Source of the DNA: Actinomycetes bacterium
GTDB taxonomy: Bacteria > Actinomycetota > Acidimicrobiia > Acidimicrobiales > Microtrichaceae
DNA: 37,706 bases
Assembly (NCBI GenBank): GCA_023392475.1
Contig: JAEVZA010000083.1
Coordinates: forward strand, 1 to 37,706
Direction of reading: 5' to 3'
The notes below the pieces were generated by a model. That model was not told the origin of the DNA. It saw only the letters and a program-made list of their open reading frames with translations, and searched no databases. Of this stretch, positions 24,323-32,976 are shown piece after piece. The position numbers were made by a program, and so were the translations under genes. How positions within the stretch are numbered: the first letter of the stretch is position 1; the number at the start of each line of letters is the position of its first letter.

Positions 24323-24804
24323 CGGCCGTGACCCGACGTGCGGTGCGAGCGGCGGCGCCCCACCAGCGCCGCCACCGTGGCGGCGCCGAACGCCCCGACG
24401 GCGATGACGGCGAGGTGGCGCGCCGCGTCGAGGGGCAGGACGGAGGGGTTGTCGGCCCGCGCGCCGTAGCGGGCGACGGTCGGCCAGGTCGCCGCAGCCA
24501 CGATCGCGACGATCACGAGCGCGGCGCGCGCCGGTCCACGCCAGCCGCGGTGCAGGAACGTGGACAGCGCGAGCCCGACGAGGAGCACGATCGGGAGCAC
24601 GACGAGGTCGTGCACGAGCGCTGCTCCGATGACCCACGTGGCCCAGGATCCGGGGTGGGTGCGGTCGGCCTCCCGGATCACGCCGGCCAGTGCCCACCCG
24701 ATCACTCCGCAGCCGACGGAGATGGTGCACCAGGCCATCGGTCCGGGACGACCGTCGTCGGTCGGTTCCTCGGGATCGGACCCCGTCGGCTCCGTCGTCG
24801 TCAT
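24319..24804 (-). CDS. Four-helix membrane protein, unknown function
   Basis: The 161-residue protein has a polar N-terminus (about 1-22) and four hydrophobic segments. They are at about 24-43 (WCTISVGCGVIGWALAGVI), 54-78 (WVIGAALVHDLVVLPIVLLVGLAL), 91-106 (AALVIVAIVAAATWP) and 128-147 (HLAVIAVGAFGAATVAALVG). Its HD pair in the second helix and conserved R-Y-G-R loop are visible, but I know no characterised relative. ATG 24804 overlaps the stop of the oxidoreductase gene (ATGA), and its own stop overlaps the methyltransferase start, so all are co-translated. It may be a membrane partner of the molybdopterin enzyme or the sugar pathway. Confidence 0.75.
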   Translation of the reverse strand: MTTTEPTGSDPEEPTDDGRPGPMAWCTISVGCGVIGWALAGVIREADRTHPGSWATWVIGAALVHDLVVLPIVLLVGLALSTFLHRGWRGPARAALVIVAIVAAATWPTVARYGARADNPSVLPLDAARHLAVIAVGAFGAATVAALVGRRRSHRTSGHGR

Positions 24805-25955
24805 GCGACGTCCACCGCGGTCACCCACTTGGTCTGGAGCACGCCGGGGCGGTTCGGAGCGATGAGTCGGACGGGGGCGCCGTGGTCCGGATGCAGCTCC
24901 TCGTCGTCGAGGCGGAGGGCGAGCAGGCAGTCGTCGTCGGCGGCGGCCGCTGCGGTGAGCTGTGAGCTCGCGTAGAGGCCGGCCCGCTGCGCCGAGCGCA
25001 CGGTGACCGCGCCGGGCTCCACCGCCGCGGCGCGCAGCAGGTCCGCGATGCGGACGCCGGTCCAGCGGGCCGTGGCGCTCCAGCCCTCGACGCACGAGAT
25101 GGGAAGGTCCGCGCTGTGCTGGGGGAGCTCGCGGAGCTGGTCGAGCGTGAACGACGACGTACGGCCGGGGCCGCTGACGACGAGCCGGTACGCGGGATCG
25201 CCGGCGAGCGCCGTGGTGCCCGCCGCCTCGGCCGATCGGTTGACCGGGATGCCTTGCGGACCGATGTCCGGTCGACGCGGCGCGAGGAGCGTGGCCCGTC
25301 GAAGGACCGGCACCGTCTGGCCGGCCGTCACGAGGGTGAGCAGGCCGGCAGCGCCGCCGACGACCAGGAGCAGTCCACGGCGTGTGAGACCGCCGTCCGG
25401 TTCCGCGCCGGCGGCGGGCGTTCGGGTCCGACGCACCGAGGCACGCACGGTCGGCGCCTTCAGCGCGACGTGGATCAGCAGGGCACCGACCACGAGCCAG
25501 GCCGCCCACCAGTGCCCGACGGGGAAGTAGAAGCGCCACGGGTACCAGTGGGCGATGTTGGCGACGCCGGTGGTGAGCAGGAAGAGCGAACCGCCGACCA
25601 GCGGGAGCAGCGCGAGGCGCTCCATGCCGTCGACGACCCCCCTGAACGGCGGTCGTCGCCAGAGGTGCGGGGACACCACGAAGAGCTTGGCGAGGAGGAG
25701 CGGGACGGATGCGAGGCCGCAGATGACGTGGAGGCCTTGCGTGACCCGGTAGAGACCGGCCGGGGAGGTGGGCGGCGTGAACCAGGGCGGCGGTTGCTGC
25801 AGGAGGTGCGAGTAGACACCGGTGACGAGGCAGGTGCCGAACGTCGCTCCCAGCGCGAGCCCGAGGAGCGACGCGGTCCGGGCGTCGTGCACCTCCCGGC
25901 GAGCTGCCGCGGATCGAGATGCCTCGACGCGATCGAGGGCCGTCCGGACGTCCAC
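24801..25955 (-). CDS. Membrane-anchored molybdopterin-dependent oxidoreductase (cytochrome-b-like + sulfite-oxidase-fold fusion)
   Basis: This 384-residue fusion has an N-terminal part with about five membrane helices (residues 28-170). Histidines at helix ends (GLHVICGLAS, VANIAHWYPW, VGHWWAAW, LLIHVALK) are placed to bind haem, as in cytochrome b561-like proteins. After a further hydrophobic helix (about 199-216), the C-terminal half is a molybdopterin-binding sulfite-oxidase-type domain. Its Mo-ligand cysteine is probably C288 in LPISCVEGWSATARWTGV. The order resembles a one-chain version of MsrPQ/YedYZ. It probably passes electrons between the membrane and an extracytoplasmic substrate. 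GTG 25955 sits 6 nt after a TACGTT -10 box. It is the first gene of the operon and diverges from the response regulator gene. Confidence 0.85.
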   Translation of the reverse strand: MDVRTALDRVEASRSAAARREVHDARTASLLGLALGATFGTCLVTGVYSHLLQQPPPWFTPPTSPAGLYRVTQGLHVICGLASVPLLLAKLFVVSPHLWRRPPFRGVVDGMERLALLPLVGGSLFLLTTGVANIAHWYPWRFYFPVGHWWAAWLVVGALLIHVALKAPTVRASVRRTRTPAAGAEPDGGLTRRGLLLVVGGAAGLLTLVTAGQTVPVLRRATLLAPRRPDIGPQGIPVNRSAEAAGTTALAGDPAYRLVVSGPGRTSSFTLDQLRELPQHSADLPISCVEGWSATARWTGVRIADLLRAAAVEPGAVTVRSAQRAGLYASSQLTAAAAADDDCLLALRLDDEELHPDHGAPVRLIAPNRPGVLQTKWVTAVDVA

Positions 25956-25961
25956 GCGGCG

Positions 25962-26090
25962 AACGTATCCAGCCTTCGGAGCACCGGTCCGGCCCAGCCC
26001 TTACGGATCGCGAAACTCCCGGCTGTCCATTACGGATCGCGAAACTCGCCGTCGCCGCCGGTCAGCGGGACCGCTTCGGATCGTACGATC
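25962..26090. promoter_or_regulatory. Divergent promoter with an 18-bp direct repeat and a 12-bp palindrome
   Basis: On the minus strand TACGTT (25967-25962) serves the oxidoreductase operon. TTACGGATCGCGAAACTC occurs at 26001-26018 and again at 26030-26047, a 29-bp period. GATCGTACGATC at 26079-26090 is a perfect palindrome that contains TACGAT (26084-26089), 7 nt before ATG 26097. The layout suggests binding by the adjacent response regulator. Confidence 0.6.
26001..26047 (+). repeat. Direct repeat of 18 bp (two copies)
   Basis: Two identical 18-bp copies (TTACGGATCGCGAAACTC) are separated by 11 nt. The two copies lie about 34 and 63 bp from the -10 box of the oxidoreductase operon (minus strand, 25962-25967). 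OmpR-type regulators commonly bind direct repeats; the 29-bp spacing is slightly under three helical turns. Confidence 0.8.
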
Positions 26091-26096
26091 GTGCGC

Positions 26097-26813
26097 ATGG
26101 AGGACCCGGTGGCTCTCGACGAGCCCACCAGCGTGCGTCGGGTCCTCATCGTCGAGGACGACCCCAACCTCGCCGAGGTCGTGGACCGATACCTCGGTCG
26201 GGAGGGCTTCGAGGTCGAGCGCGTCGGCGACGGTGAGGTCGGTCTGGCGAGGGCGCTCGAGTGGCTGCCCGACCTCGTGGTCCTCGACATCATGCTGCCC
26301 GGTCTGGACGGGCTGGAGCTCTGTCGACGTCTGCGAGCGGTGGCGCCGATCCCGGTCGTCATGCTCACCGCGCGCACCGAGGAGGACGACCGCGTGCTCG
26401 GACTCGAACTGGGTGCCGACGACTACGTGACCAAGCCGTTCTCGCCACGTGAGCTGACGGCTCGCATCAAGGCGGTGCTGCGACGCTCGGACGGGCCGGT
26501 GCTGGCCGCCACATCCGGGGGCGCCCTGCGGGCCGGTTCGCTCGAGGTGGACCCACGGGCACGCGAGGCCCGTCGCTCAGGGTCGCCGATCCACCTGACG
26601 TCGAAGGAGTTCGAGCTGCTCGTCCACCTGATGCGACACCCGCGGCAGGCCTTCGACCGGGCCGAGCTCCTCGAAGCGGTGTGGGGGTGGTCCTACGGAG
26701 ACGCGGCGACCGTCACCGTGCACGTCCGCCGACTGCGCACCAAGGTCGAGGACGATCCGGCCACCCCACGTCACCTGGTGACGGTGCCGGGCGGGTACAG
26801 GTTCGAACCGTGA
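26097..26813 (+). CDS. OmpR/PhoB-family response regulator
   Basis: This 238-residue protein has a receiver domain (about 14-130) with VLIVEDDPN, the phosphoacceptor aspartate D64 in VVLDIMLPG, and the lysine in VTKPFSPRE. A C-terminal winged-helix DNA-binding domain follows (about 150-238: LTSKEFELLVHLMRHP, then TVTVHVRRLRTKVEDDP and VPGGYRFEP). ATG 26097 is 7 nt after TACGAT, predicting a leaderless message. Its stop overlaps the kinase GTG (GTGA), a coupled pair. The intergenic direct repeat is its most likely binding site, which would allow it to control both itself and the divergent oxidoreductase operon. Confidence 0.92.
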   Translation: MEDPVALDEPTSVRRVLIVEDDPNLAEVVDRYLGREGFEVERVGDGEVGLARALEWLPDLVVLDIMLPGLDGLELCRRLRAVAPIPVVMLTARTEEDDRVLGLELGADDYVTKPFSPRELTARIKAVLRRSDGPVLAATSGGALRAGSLEVDPRAREARRSGSPIHLTSKEFELLVHLMRHPRQAFDRAELLEAVWGWSYGDAATVTVHVRRLRTKVEDDPATPRHLVTVPGGYRFEP

Positions 26814-27973
26814 ACCAGAGCGCGGTCCTGGCCGCATCACTCGGCGACACGGTGCAGCTCGTGCTCCTCACGATGCTCGGCGGTGTGCCGGTGGTCCTCG
26901 CCGCCGCGTGGTTGGCGAGCCGGCGCCGTGCGTTCGGGGTCCGGCGACAGGCGATGCTCGTGGCGCTCGCCCCGTTGGCCGCCTCGTGGGTGGGCGCGCT
27001 GCTGGCCGCTCGGGCGATGTTCCTGTCATCGCACGACATGACGGCCTTCGTCACCATCGCCGTCACGGCCGGGGTGATCGGGGTCGCCGCGGCGTGGGAG
27101 CTCGGACGCCGCATACGTCGCGACGCGAGGCGGCTCGAGGAGCTGTCGGCGGAGATCGCGACCGGGGCCGTCCCGGCGCAAGGTCCGGACGCAGCGGTGT
27201 CGGAGCTCGGCCGGGTCGGTGACCAACTGGCCGACATGTCGCGACGGCTCGACGAGTCGCACCGTCGCGAGCTCGCGCTCGAGCGCTCACGGCGTGAGCT
27301 CGTGGCGTGGGTGTCGCACGACCTCCGATCGCCGCTCGCCGGGATCAGGGCGATGGCCGAGGCGCTCGAGGACGGGATCGTGGACGATCCGGACGACGTC
27401 GCACGGTACCTCCGGTCGATCGGTGACGAGACGAACCGCCTCGCCGGGCTCGTCGACGACCTGTTCGAGTTGAGCCGGATCACCAGCGGCACGGTCGGGC
27501 TCGAGCCGCAGGCCGTGCCCGTCGAGGAGCTCGTCGGATCGGTGGTGGAGGCGGTCGCCGCGACCGTGCAGGCCCGCGACCTCGACGTGCACTGCCAGCT
27601 CGGCGACCGATCGAAGCTGCTCGTCTCCCCGGGGGAGGCGTCCCGGGTCCTGCGCAACCTGCTGGACAACGCGGTGCGCCACACACCGGACGGCGGCACG
27701 ATCCGCATCGAGGTCGTCTCGGACGGCGACGAGGCGGAGATCTCGGTGATCGACGAGTGCGGGGGCATCCCGCTGCAGGACCTGGAGCGGGTGTTCGACG
27801 TCGCCTTCCGCGGTGACGCCGCCCGTCGCCGCGACGACGGCGGGGGCGGGCTCGGCCTCGCGATCGCGAAGGGCCTGGCGGAGGCGCAGGACGGCACGAT
27901 CGACGTCGCCAACCACGTCGGCGGCTGCTGCTTCACCGTGCGCTTCCCGTTGGCCCACGGCAGGACGCCGTGA
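26810..27973 (+). CDS. Sensor histidine kinase (HAMP-type)
   Basis: The 387-residue kinase has about three membrane helices in residues 10-95, with no large extracellular domain. This suggests it senses something in or near the membrane or through a partner. A HAMP-like stretch follows (LGRRIRRDARRLEELSAEIATGAV). The phosphorylated histidine is H170 in VAWVSHDLRSPLAGIRA. The ATPase part has the N box LLDNAVRHTPDGG, a glycine box DECGGIP in place of the canonical DxGxG, and GGGLGLAIAKGL. It starts at GTG 26810, overlapping the regulator stop. A small sensor domain next to a divergent cytochrome-b/Mo enzyme hints at redox sensing, which is inference. Confidence 0.92.
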   Translation: MNQSAVLAASLGDTVQLVLLTMLGGVPVVLAAAWLASRRRAFGVRRQAMLVALAPLAASWVGALLAARAMFLSSHDMTAFVTIAVTAGVIGVAAAWELGRRIRRDARRLEELSAEIATGAVPAQGPDAAVSELGRVGDQLADMSRRLDESHRRELALERSRRELVAWVSHDLRSPLAGIRAMAEALEDGIVDDPDDVARYLRSIGDETNRLAGLVDDLFELSRITSGTVGLEPQAVPVEELVGSVVEAVAATVQARDLDVHCQLGDRSKLLVSPGEASRVLRNLLDNAVRHTPDGGTIRIEVVSDGDEAEISVIDECGGIPLQDLERVFDVAFRGDAARRRDDGGGGLGLAIAKGLAEAQDGTIDVANHVGGCCFTVRFPLAHGRTP

Positions 27974-27984
27974 GCACCGGTGGT

Positions 27985-28641
27985 TCAGCCCCGCGCCAGC
28001 ACCCTCGACATGTCCCGCACGGCCCGCACGGTTCCGCGGACGGTGCCGGTCACCTTCGATCGACCGACGCGCGGGTGGTAGCTCACCGGCACCTCGACGA
28101 TCGTCCACCCGGCGCCGTCGGCTCGCAGCACCATCTCGAGCGGCCACCCCGAACCCCGGTCGCGGAGCCCGAGCGCCAACAACGACTCGCGCCGTGCCGC
28201 TCGCATCGGCCCCAGGTCGGACAACGGCGCCCGGGTGCGGCGGCGGAGCTCCGCGGCGAGCGCACGGTTGGCGAACCGCGCGTGCCAGGGCCACGCCCCT
28301 CGCGCCGCCTGCCGTGCGCCCAGGCAGAGGACGTCCTCATCGGAGGAACTGACCGGTTCGGCCACGACGGGGAGCTCCCGCGGATCGAAGCTCGCGTCGG
28401 CGTCCATGAAGCACACCACCTCGTCGGTCGCAGCCCGCAAGCCCGCCCAGCACGCAGCACCGAACCCGCGCCGAGGCTCCTCGACGACCTCCGCTCCGAG
28501 TCCGCGCGCAACGTCTCCGGTGCCGTCCGTGGAGCCGTTGTCCACCACGATGGCCCGGTACCCCGCGGGCAGCCGCGGCAGCACGAGGGCGAGCGCGTCG
28601 GCTTCGTCGAGCGCGGGCAGCACGACGTCGGGCACGATCAC
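27985..28641 (-). CDS. Glycosyltransferase family 2 protein
   Basis: The 218-residue protein is a GT-A-fold transferase. It has VVLPALDEADAL near the N-terminus, the nucleotide-binding DNGSTDGTGDVAR (about 33-45), and the metal-binding DxD motif in CFMDADASFDP (about 77-87). It ends in RVGRSKVTGTVRGTVRAV, as in undecaprenyl- or dolichyl-phosphate-linked transferases. No membrane helix is seen, so the acceptor may be lipid-linked but the protein is peripheral. Sugar and acceptor are unknown. It converges on the histidine kinase (10-nt gap) and diverges from the epimerase. GTG 28641 is the start given; GTG 28635 is as likely. Confidence 0.88.
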   Translation of the reverse strand: MIVPDVVLPALDEADALALVLPRLPAGYRAIVVDNGSTDGTGDVARGLGAEVVEEPRRGFGAACWAGLRAATDEVVCFMDADASFDPRELPVVAEPVSSSDEDVLCLGARQAARGAWPWHARFANRALAAELRRRTRAPLSDLGPMRAARRESLLALGLRDRGSGWPLEMVLRADGAGWTIVEVPVSYHPRVGRSKVTGTVRGTVRAVRDMSRVLARG

Positions 28642-28679
28642 GAGTCTCGCAGGCGCGCTCGCTCGTGGAGGCGGCGCTC

Positions 28680-29735
28680 GTGAGGGTCGTCGTCACCGGC
28701 GGCGCCGGCTTCATCGGTTCCCACGTGACGGATCTCCTCGTCCGCCACGGCCACGACGTCGTCGTCGTCGACTCGCTGGATCCTGGCGCGCACACCGCTG
28801 CTCCGGACGACCTCCACCCCGACGTCGAGCACCACCGGCGCGACGTCCGCGACGAGGGGCTCTGGCAGAAGGTGCTCCCCGGCGCGGATGCCGTCTGCCA
28901 CCTCGCCGCCAAGGTGGGGCTCGGCGTGGACTTCGGCGACGCCCCGGAGTACGTGAGCACCAACGACGTCGGCACCGTGGCGATGCTCACGGCGATGCAC
29001 GACGTCGGCTGGCGCGGCCGACTCGTGCTCTCGTCCTCCATGGTCGTGTACGGCGAAGGTGCCTACGAGTGCGAGGAGCACGGACGGGTTCGTCCACCGC
29101 CGAGGTCGATCACCGATCTCGAGGCGGGGCGGTTCGAGCCCCGATGCCCGACGTGCGGGGCGTCGTTGCGTCCGGGCCTCGTCGATGAGACCGCGCCCAC
29201 CGATCCGCGGAACGTGTACGCGGCCACGAAGCTGCACCAGGAGCACCTCTGCTCCGCCTTCGGTCGCGAGCACGGGCTCCCCGTGTGCGCGCTCCGCTAC
29301 CACAACGTGTACGGGCCACGGATGCCGCGAGACACGCCGTACTCCGGCGTCGCGAGCGTCTTCCGGAGCAGCTTGGCAGCGGGGCGAGCGCCGCAGGTGT
29401 TCGAGGACGGCGGTCAGCGCCGCGACTTCGTCCACGTGTCGGACGTCGCCCGGGCGAACCTGGCTGCGCTCGTCACGTCGACTCCTCACCACGGCCCGCT
29501 GAACGTCGCATCCGGGCGACCGGTGACGCTGCTGCGGATGGCGGAGATCCTGACCGAGGCTGACGGCTCGGCACGGCCACCCGTGGTGACCGGCGCGTTC
29601 CGCCTCGGGGACGTGCGACACGTGACGGCAGATCCCGCCGCGGCGGCCCGAGCGATCGGCTTCGTCGCCGACATCGATCCTGAGGAGGGGCTGGCGGCGT
29701 TCGCTGACGAGCCCCTGCGCGCCGCGGCACGTTGA
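28680..29735 (+). CDS. NAD-dependent sugar epimerase/dehydratase with zinc-ribbon-like insert
   Basis: This 351-residue short-chain dehydrogenase-type enzyme has the NAD-binding VVVTGGAGFIGSHV at residues 3-16, a serine block SSSMVVYGEG, the catalytic YAATK (Y in NVYAATKL), and the YHNVYGPRMP motif. It resembles dTDP-L-rhamnose 4-epimerase and UDP-glucose 4-epimerase types. Between strand and catalytic tyrosine there is an insert of about 40 residues with CEEHGRVRP and CPTCGASLRPG. The four cysteine/histidine ligands could bind zinc. The same insert is known in actinobacterial members of this group. GTG 28680 has GGAGG 8 nt upstream. Its stop overlaps the next start (TGATG). It likely makes the nucleotide sugar for the adjacent glycosyltransferase. 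Confidence 0.88.
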   Translation: MRVVVTGGAGFIGSHVTDLLVRHGHDVVVVDSLDPGAHTAAPDDLHPDVEHHRRDVRDEGLWQKVLPGADAVCHLAAKVGLGVDFGDAPEYVSTNDVGTVAMLTAMHDVGWRGRLVLSSSMVVYGEGAYECEEHGRVRPPPRSITDLEAGRFEPRCPTCGASLRPGLVDETAPTDPRNVYAATKLHQEHLCSAFGREHGLPVCALRYHNVYGPRMPRDTPYSGVASVFRSSLAAGRAPQVFEDGGQRRDFVHVSDVARANLAALVTSTPHHGPLNVASGRPVTLLRMAEILTEADGSARPPVVTGAFRLGDVRHVTADPAAAARAIGFVADIDPEEGLAAFADEPLRAAAR

Positions 29736-31075
29736 TGTCCGCGCCGACGGGCACCGCTCCAGCGAACTCGTCGCGTGCGGCGATCGAGCGACCCAGGCGG
29801 CTGACGATCCTCGCGTTGTCCGGAGCAGGTGCCGTCGTCATCGCCGCCGTGATCTGGGGGCGCAGGCTCGCGGCCGACGGCGTGCACATCTACCTCTCCG
29901 CCCCACCGTTCTCCGGGTCGTGGGCGTGGCAGTGGCCTCCTGGCCTGTGGTGGGCGCTCGGCCTGGCTGCGGTCCTCGCCGTCGCGTGGCCGACGACGGC
30001 GCGGCGTCTGTCGTGGTGGTGGCTCCTCGTGGCGACCTGGGCGACGGCAGCGTCGTGGGCGGTGACGCTCGCAGGCTCCGCCGGCATCGGAGCCCTCGAG
30101 GCGCCCCTGACGACCCGCTACGAGTACCTGCCGTTCGCCAGGGCGGCCGGGTCACCGCGCGCGTTGCTGCAGACGTTCGTCGATCGGCTCGCCTCGGCAC
30201 CGACCCACGTCCGCGGGCACCCGCCCGGCGCCGTCCTGACCTTCATGGGCCTCGACCGACTCGGCGCCAGCGACCTCACCGTGGCGCTCGTGGTGATCGC
30301 GGTCGGCGCATCGGCCGCTCCGGCGGCGCTGATCGCCATGGACCGCGTCGCCGGTCGCCCGGCTGCCCGACGGGCTGCCGTGTTCGTGGGTCTGGCACCG
30401 GCCGCGCTCTGGATCGCGACCTCCGTCGATGCGCTGTTCGCCGGCGTCGCCGCCTGGGCGATCGCCGCCGGAGCGGTCGCCGTGACCAGCGACGACCGCC
30501 GTCTCGCCCCCCTCGCCGGGGCGACGTCCGGAGTCCTCGCCGGATCGCTCCTCACCATGACCTACGGCGCACCCACCCTGCTCGGACCGCTGTGGGCGCT
30601 CGCCGGGTGGGCGCTGATCAGCCGCCGGAGCATCGCCCCGCTCGTCGCCGGTGCCGTCGGGGTCGCCCTGCCGGTCGTAGCGCTGTGGACCGCGGGGTTC
30701 GACTGGCCCGGAGCGTTCGCGGCGACCCACGACGCCTACCGCAGCGGCGTGGCGTCCGAACGGCCCGGGACGTACTTCCTCGTCGCGAACGTCGCGGTGT
30801 TCGCCGTCGCCGCCGGGCCGGCCGCCGTCGCAGGAGCGACCCACCTCCGGGATCGACGGACGTGGCTCCTCGTCGGCGGCGCGATCGGCGGTGCGCTGGT
30901 CGCGGACCTGTCGGGCCTCTCCAAGGGGGAGGTGGAGCGCATCTGGTTGCCGATGGTGGCGTTCTCCCTCCTCGCCACGTCGGCGATCCGCGGGATCGGC
31001 GTCCGGCGCGGCTGGCTCACGGCGCAACTCGGTCTTGCCATCGTGCTCCAGGCATGGCTCCGCTCTCCCTGGTGA
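29735..31075 (+). CDS. Polytopic membrane protein, possible lipid-linked glycosyltransferase
   Basis: The 446-residue protein has about eleven hydrophobic segments and ends near a final helix. The first large loop, YEYLPFARAAGSPRALLQTF and APTHVRGHPPGAV, carries charged and HPPG residues in the position where GT-C transferases keep catalytic residues, and a late loop holds SKGEVERIWLPM. These features suggest a GT-C-like integral glycosyltransferase or flippase, but I recognise no characterised member. It is coupled to the epimerase (overlap at 29735) and belongs to the same sugar locus. A TTG at 29732 could add one residue. The call of membrane protein is firm; the function is not. Confidence 0.7.
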   Translation: MSAPTGTAPANSSRAAIERPRRLTILALSGAGAVVIAAVIWGRRLAADGVHIYLSAPPFSGSWAWQWPPGLWWALGLAAVLAVAWPTTARRLSWWWLLVATWATAASWAVTLAGSAGIGALEAPLTTRYEYLPFARAAGSPRALLQTFVDRLASAPTHVRGHPPGAVLTFMGLDRLGASDLTVALVVIAVGASAAPAALIAMDRVAGRPAARRAAVFVGLAPAALWIATSVDALFAGVAAWAIAAGAVAVTSDDRRLAPLAGATSGVLAGSLLTMTYGAPTLLGPLWALAGWALISRRSIAPLVAGAVGVALPVVALWTAGFDWPGAFAATHDAYRSGVASERPGTYFLVANVAVFAVAAGPAAVAGATHLRDRRTWLLVGGAIGGALVADLSGLSKGEVERIWLPMVAFSLLATSAIRGIGVRRGWLTAQLGLAIVLQAWLRSPW

Positions 31076-31278
31076 GCAGACGAGGTGCCCACGTCGGCGG
31101 TGACCGGCCGTCGGATCGGGGCGCGCGGCTGGATGTGATGGATCGGTGAGGGTCCGGTTCGGGAACGACGAGGTCGATTGACGTCCTGCAGCCGTGCTGT
31201 CAGCGTCGGACCGAGGCCACCGCGCGGCGATCGATGCATCCGCGACGGACCGCGACGTGGTCGAGAAGGAGGATCGCC

Positions 31279-32922
31279 ATGACCTGCTCCCCGACGGCTC
31301 GGACGGCGAGTCGACGGCACGGGCCGCGGCAGCAGGGACGTCGGCGATCGGCGATCGTCGCGGCGGCGATCGGTCTGGGACTCGCTGTGCTCGCGGGTGC
31401 GTGCAGCAGCGGACGCTCGTCGTCCTCGGGTGCCCCCGGCACGTCACCCACGTCCGCCGTGGGGGTTGCGGGCTCCTCGCGGCACCCCGACATCGTGTTC
31501 ATCCTCACGGACGATCTGTCGTGGAACCTGATCACCCCGGAGATCGCCCCGCACATCGTCGAGCTCGAGCGGCGCGGCGAGACGTTCGACCACTACGTCG
31601 TGGCCGACTCGTTGTGCTGCCCCTCGCGCTCGACCATCTTCACCGGGCTCTATCCGCACGACACCCACGTCGTCACCAACCTGCCGCCCGACGGCGGCTA
31701 CTCGAAGTTCCGGTCCGAGCACCTCGACACCCGGACGTACGCCGCCGCGCTCCACGACGCCGGGTACCGGACCTCGATGCTCGGCAAGTACCTCAACGGC
31801 TACGGCACCAAGAACGGCGACGACCACGCCGGGCAGGCCATGACCCCGACGGGGGCACCGGTCCCGCCGGGCTGGACCGACTGGCACGTCAGCAACAACA
31901 CCGGATACGCCGAGTACGACTTCCTGCTCAACGACAACGGGACGATCAACCGCTACACCGGCGACGACGACTACGGCGTCGACGTCATCAACCGCGACAC
32001 GCAGTCGTTCATCACCGCCAACCACGACGCTCCGTTCGTGGTGGAGGCAGCGACGTTCGCACCGCACGCGCCGTACACACCCGCCACCCGCAACGCGGAT
32101 GACTTCCCCGGCCTGACGGAGCCACGGGACCCCTCCTTCGACGCGCAGAACGTCGACCCACCCACCTGGCTCGGCCAGCGGCCCCCGCTCCGGCCGAAGC
32201 AGGTCGACACCATCGACGCCAGCTACCGCAAGCGCGCGCAGGCCGTGGAGTCCGTGGACAAGCTCCTGGCCGACACGGAAGCCACCCTCGCCGAGGAGCA
32301 CCTGACGGACGACACCTACATCGTGTTCAGCTCCGACAACGGCTACCACCTCGGTCAGCACCGCCTCGCCCGCGGCAAGCAGACCGCCTTCGACACCGAC
32401 ATCCGCGTCCCGCTCATCGTCGCCGGCCCCGGCGTCCCCCACGCTGCGACGATGCACCAGGTCGTGCAGAACACCGACCTCGCGCCGACCATCGAGCAAC
32501 TCGCCGGCGTCACGGGGCCGGCAGCCGTCGACGGCACCAGCATCGAACCGCTCCTGCACCCTCGCACCACGACGCCATGGTGGCCGACGGTCGCGCTGGT
32601 CGAGCACCAGGGAGGTGACAGCTCGACCGACCCCGACTTCGAGGGCGGCGGCAGCAACCCCACCACCTACGAGGCGATCCGGATCTCGGCGGCCCACCTC
32701 CCGGGCTTCACGGGACCGGTCGAGGCGACCTACGTCGAGTACGCCGACCCGCAGCACGAGCTCGAGTTCTACGACCTCGCGACGGACCCCTACGAGCTCA
32801 CCAACGCCGCGGCGCAACTCACGGCCGCACAGCGGACGGAGCTCCATGAGGTGCTGACGCACCTCGTCGGCTGCCACACGGCTGCGACCTGCACCTCCGC
32901 CCGCCGACCGTCTGGCTCCTAG
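31279..32922 (+). CDS. Lipoprotein sulfatase (formylglycine type)
   Basis: The 547-residue protein has a twin-arginine-rich leader and hydrophobic stretch ending in the lipobox LAGAC, so it is exported and lipid-anchored. The sulfatase domain opens with DIVFILTDDLSWNL (metal-binding aspartates). The sulfatase signature is at residue 113: C113-C-P-S-R, the CxPSR sequence in which cysteine becomes formylglycine. Later motifs include MLGKYLNGYG and SSDNGYHLGQHRLARGKQTAFDTDIRVPL. It hydrolyses sulfate esters, with substrate unknown. No formylglycine-generating enzyme is in the window. ATG 31279 has AGAAGGAGG about 6 nt upstream. The TTGACG at 31178 has no matching -10. Confidence 0.9.
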   Translation: MTCSPTARTASRRHGPRQQGRRRSAIVAAAIGLGLAVLAGACSSGRSSSSGAPGTSPTSAVGVAGSSRHPDIVFILTDDLSWNLITPEIAPHIVELERRGETFDHYVVADSLCCPSRSTIFTGLYPHDTHVVTNLPPDGGYSKFRSEHLDTRTYAAALHDAGYRTSMLGKYLNGYGTKNGDDHAGQAMTPTGAPVPPGWTDWHVSNNTGYAEYDFLLNDNGTINRYTGDDDYGVDVINRDTQSFITANHDAPFVVEAATFAPHAPYTPATRNADDFPGLTEPRDPSFDAQNVDPPTWLGQRPPLRPKQVDTIDASYRKRAQAVESVDKLLADTEATLAEEHLTDDTYIVFSSDNGYHLGQHRLARGKQTAFDTDIRVPLIVAGPGVPHAATMHQVVQNTDLAPTIEQLAGVTGPAAVDGTSIEPLLHPRTTTPWWPTVALVEHQGGDSSTDPDFEGGGSNPTTYEAIRISAAHLPGFTGPVEATYVEYADPQHELEFYDLATDPYELTNAAAQLTAAQRTELHEVLTHLVGCHTAATCTSARRPSGS

Positions 32923-32976
32923 CCGGTCGCACCCCCGGGATCGTGAGGCGCCCGGCGGACGGGGCATGCTTCCCGC

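Noticed and set aside
31178..31206. Promoter for the sulfatase gene from TTGACG at 31178
   Set aside because: There is no acceptable -10 box at 16-18 nt spacing.
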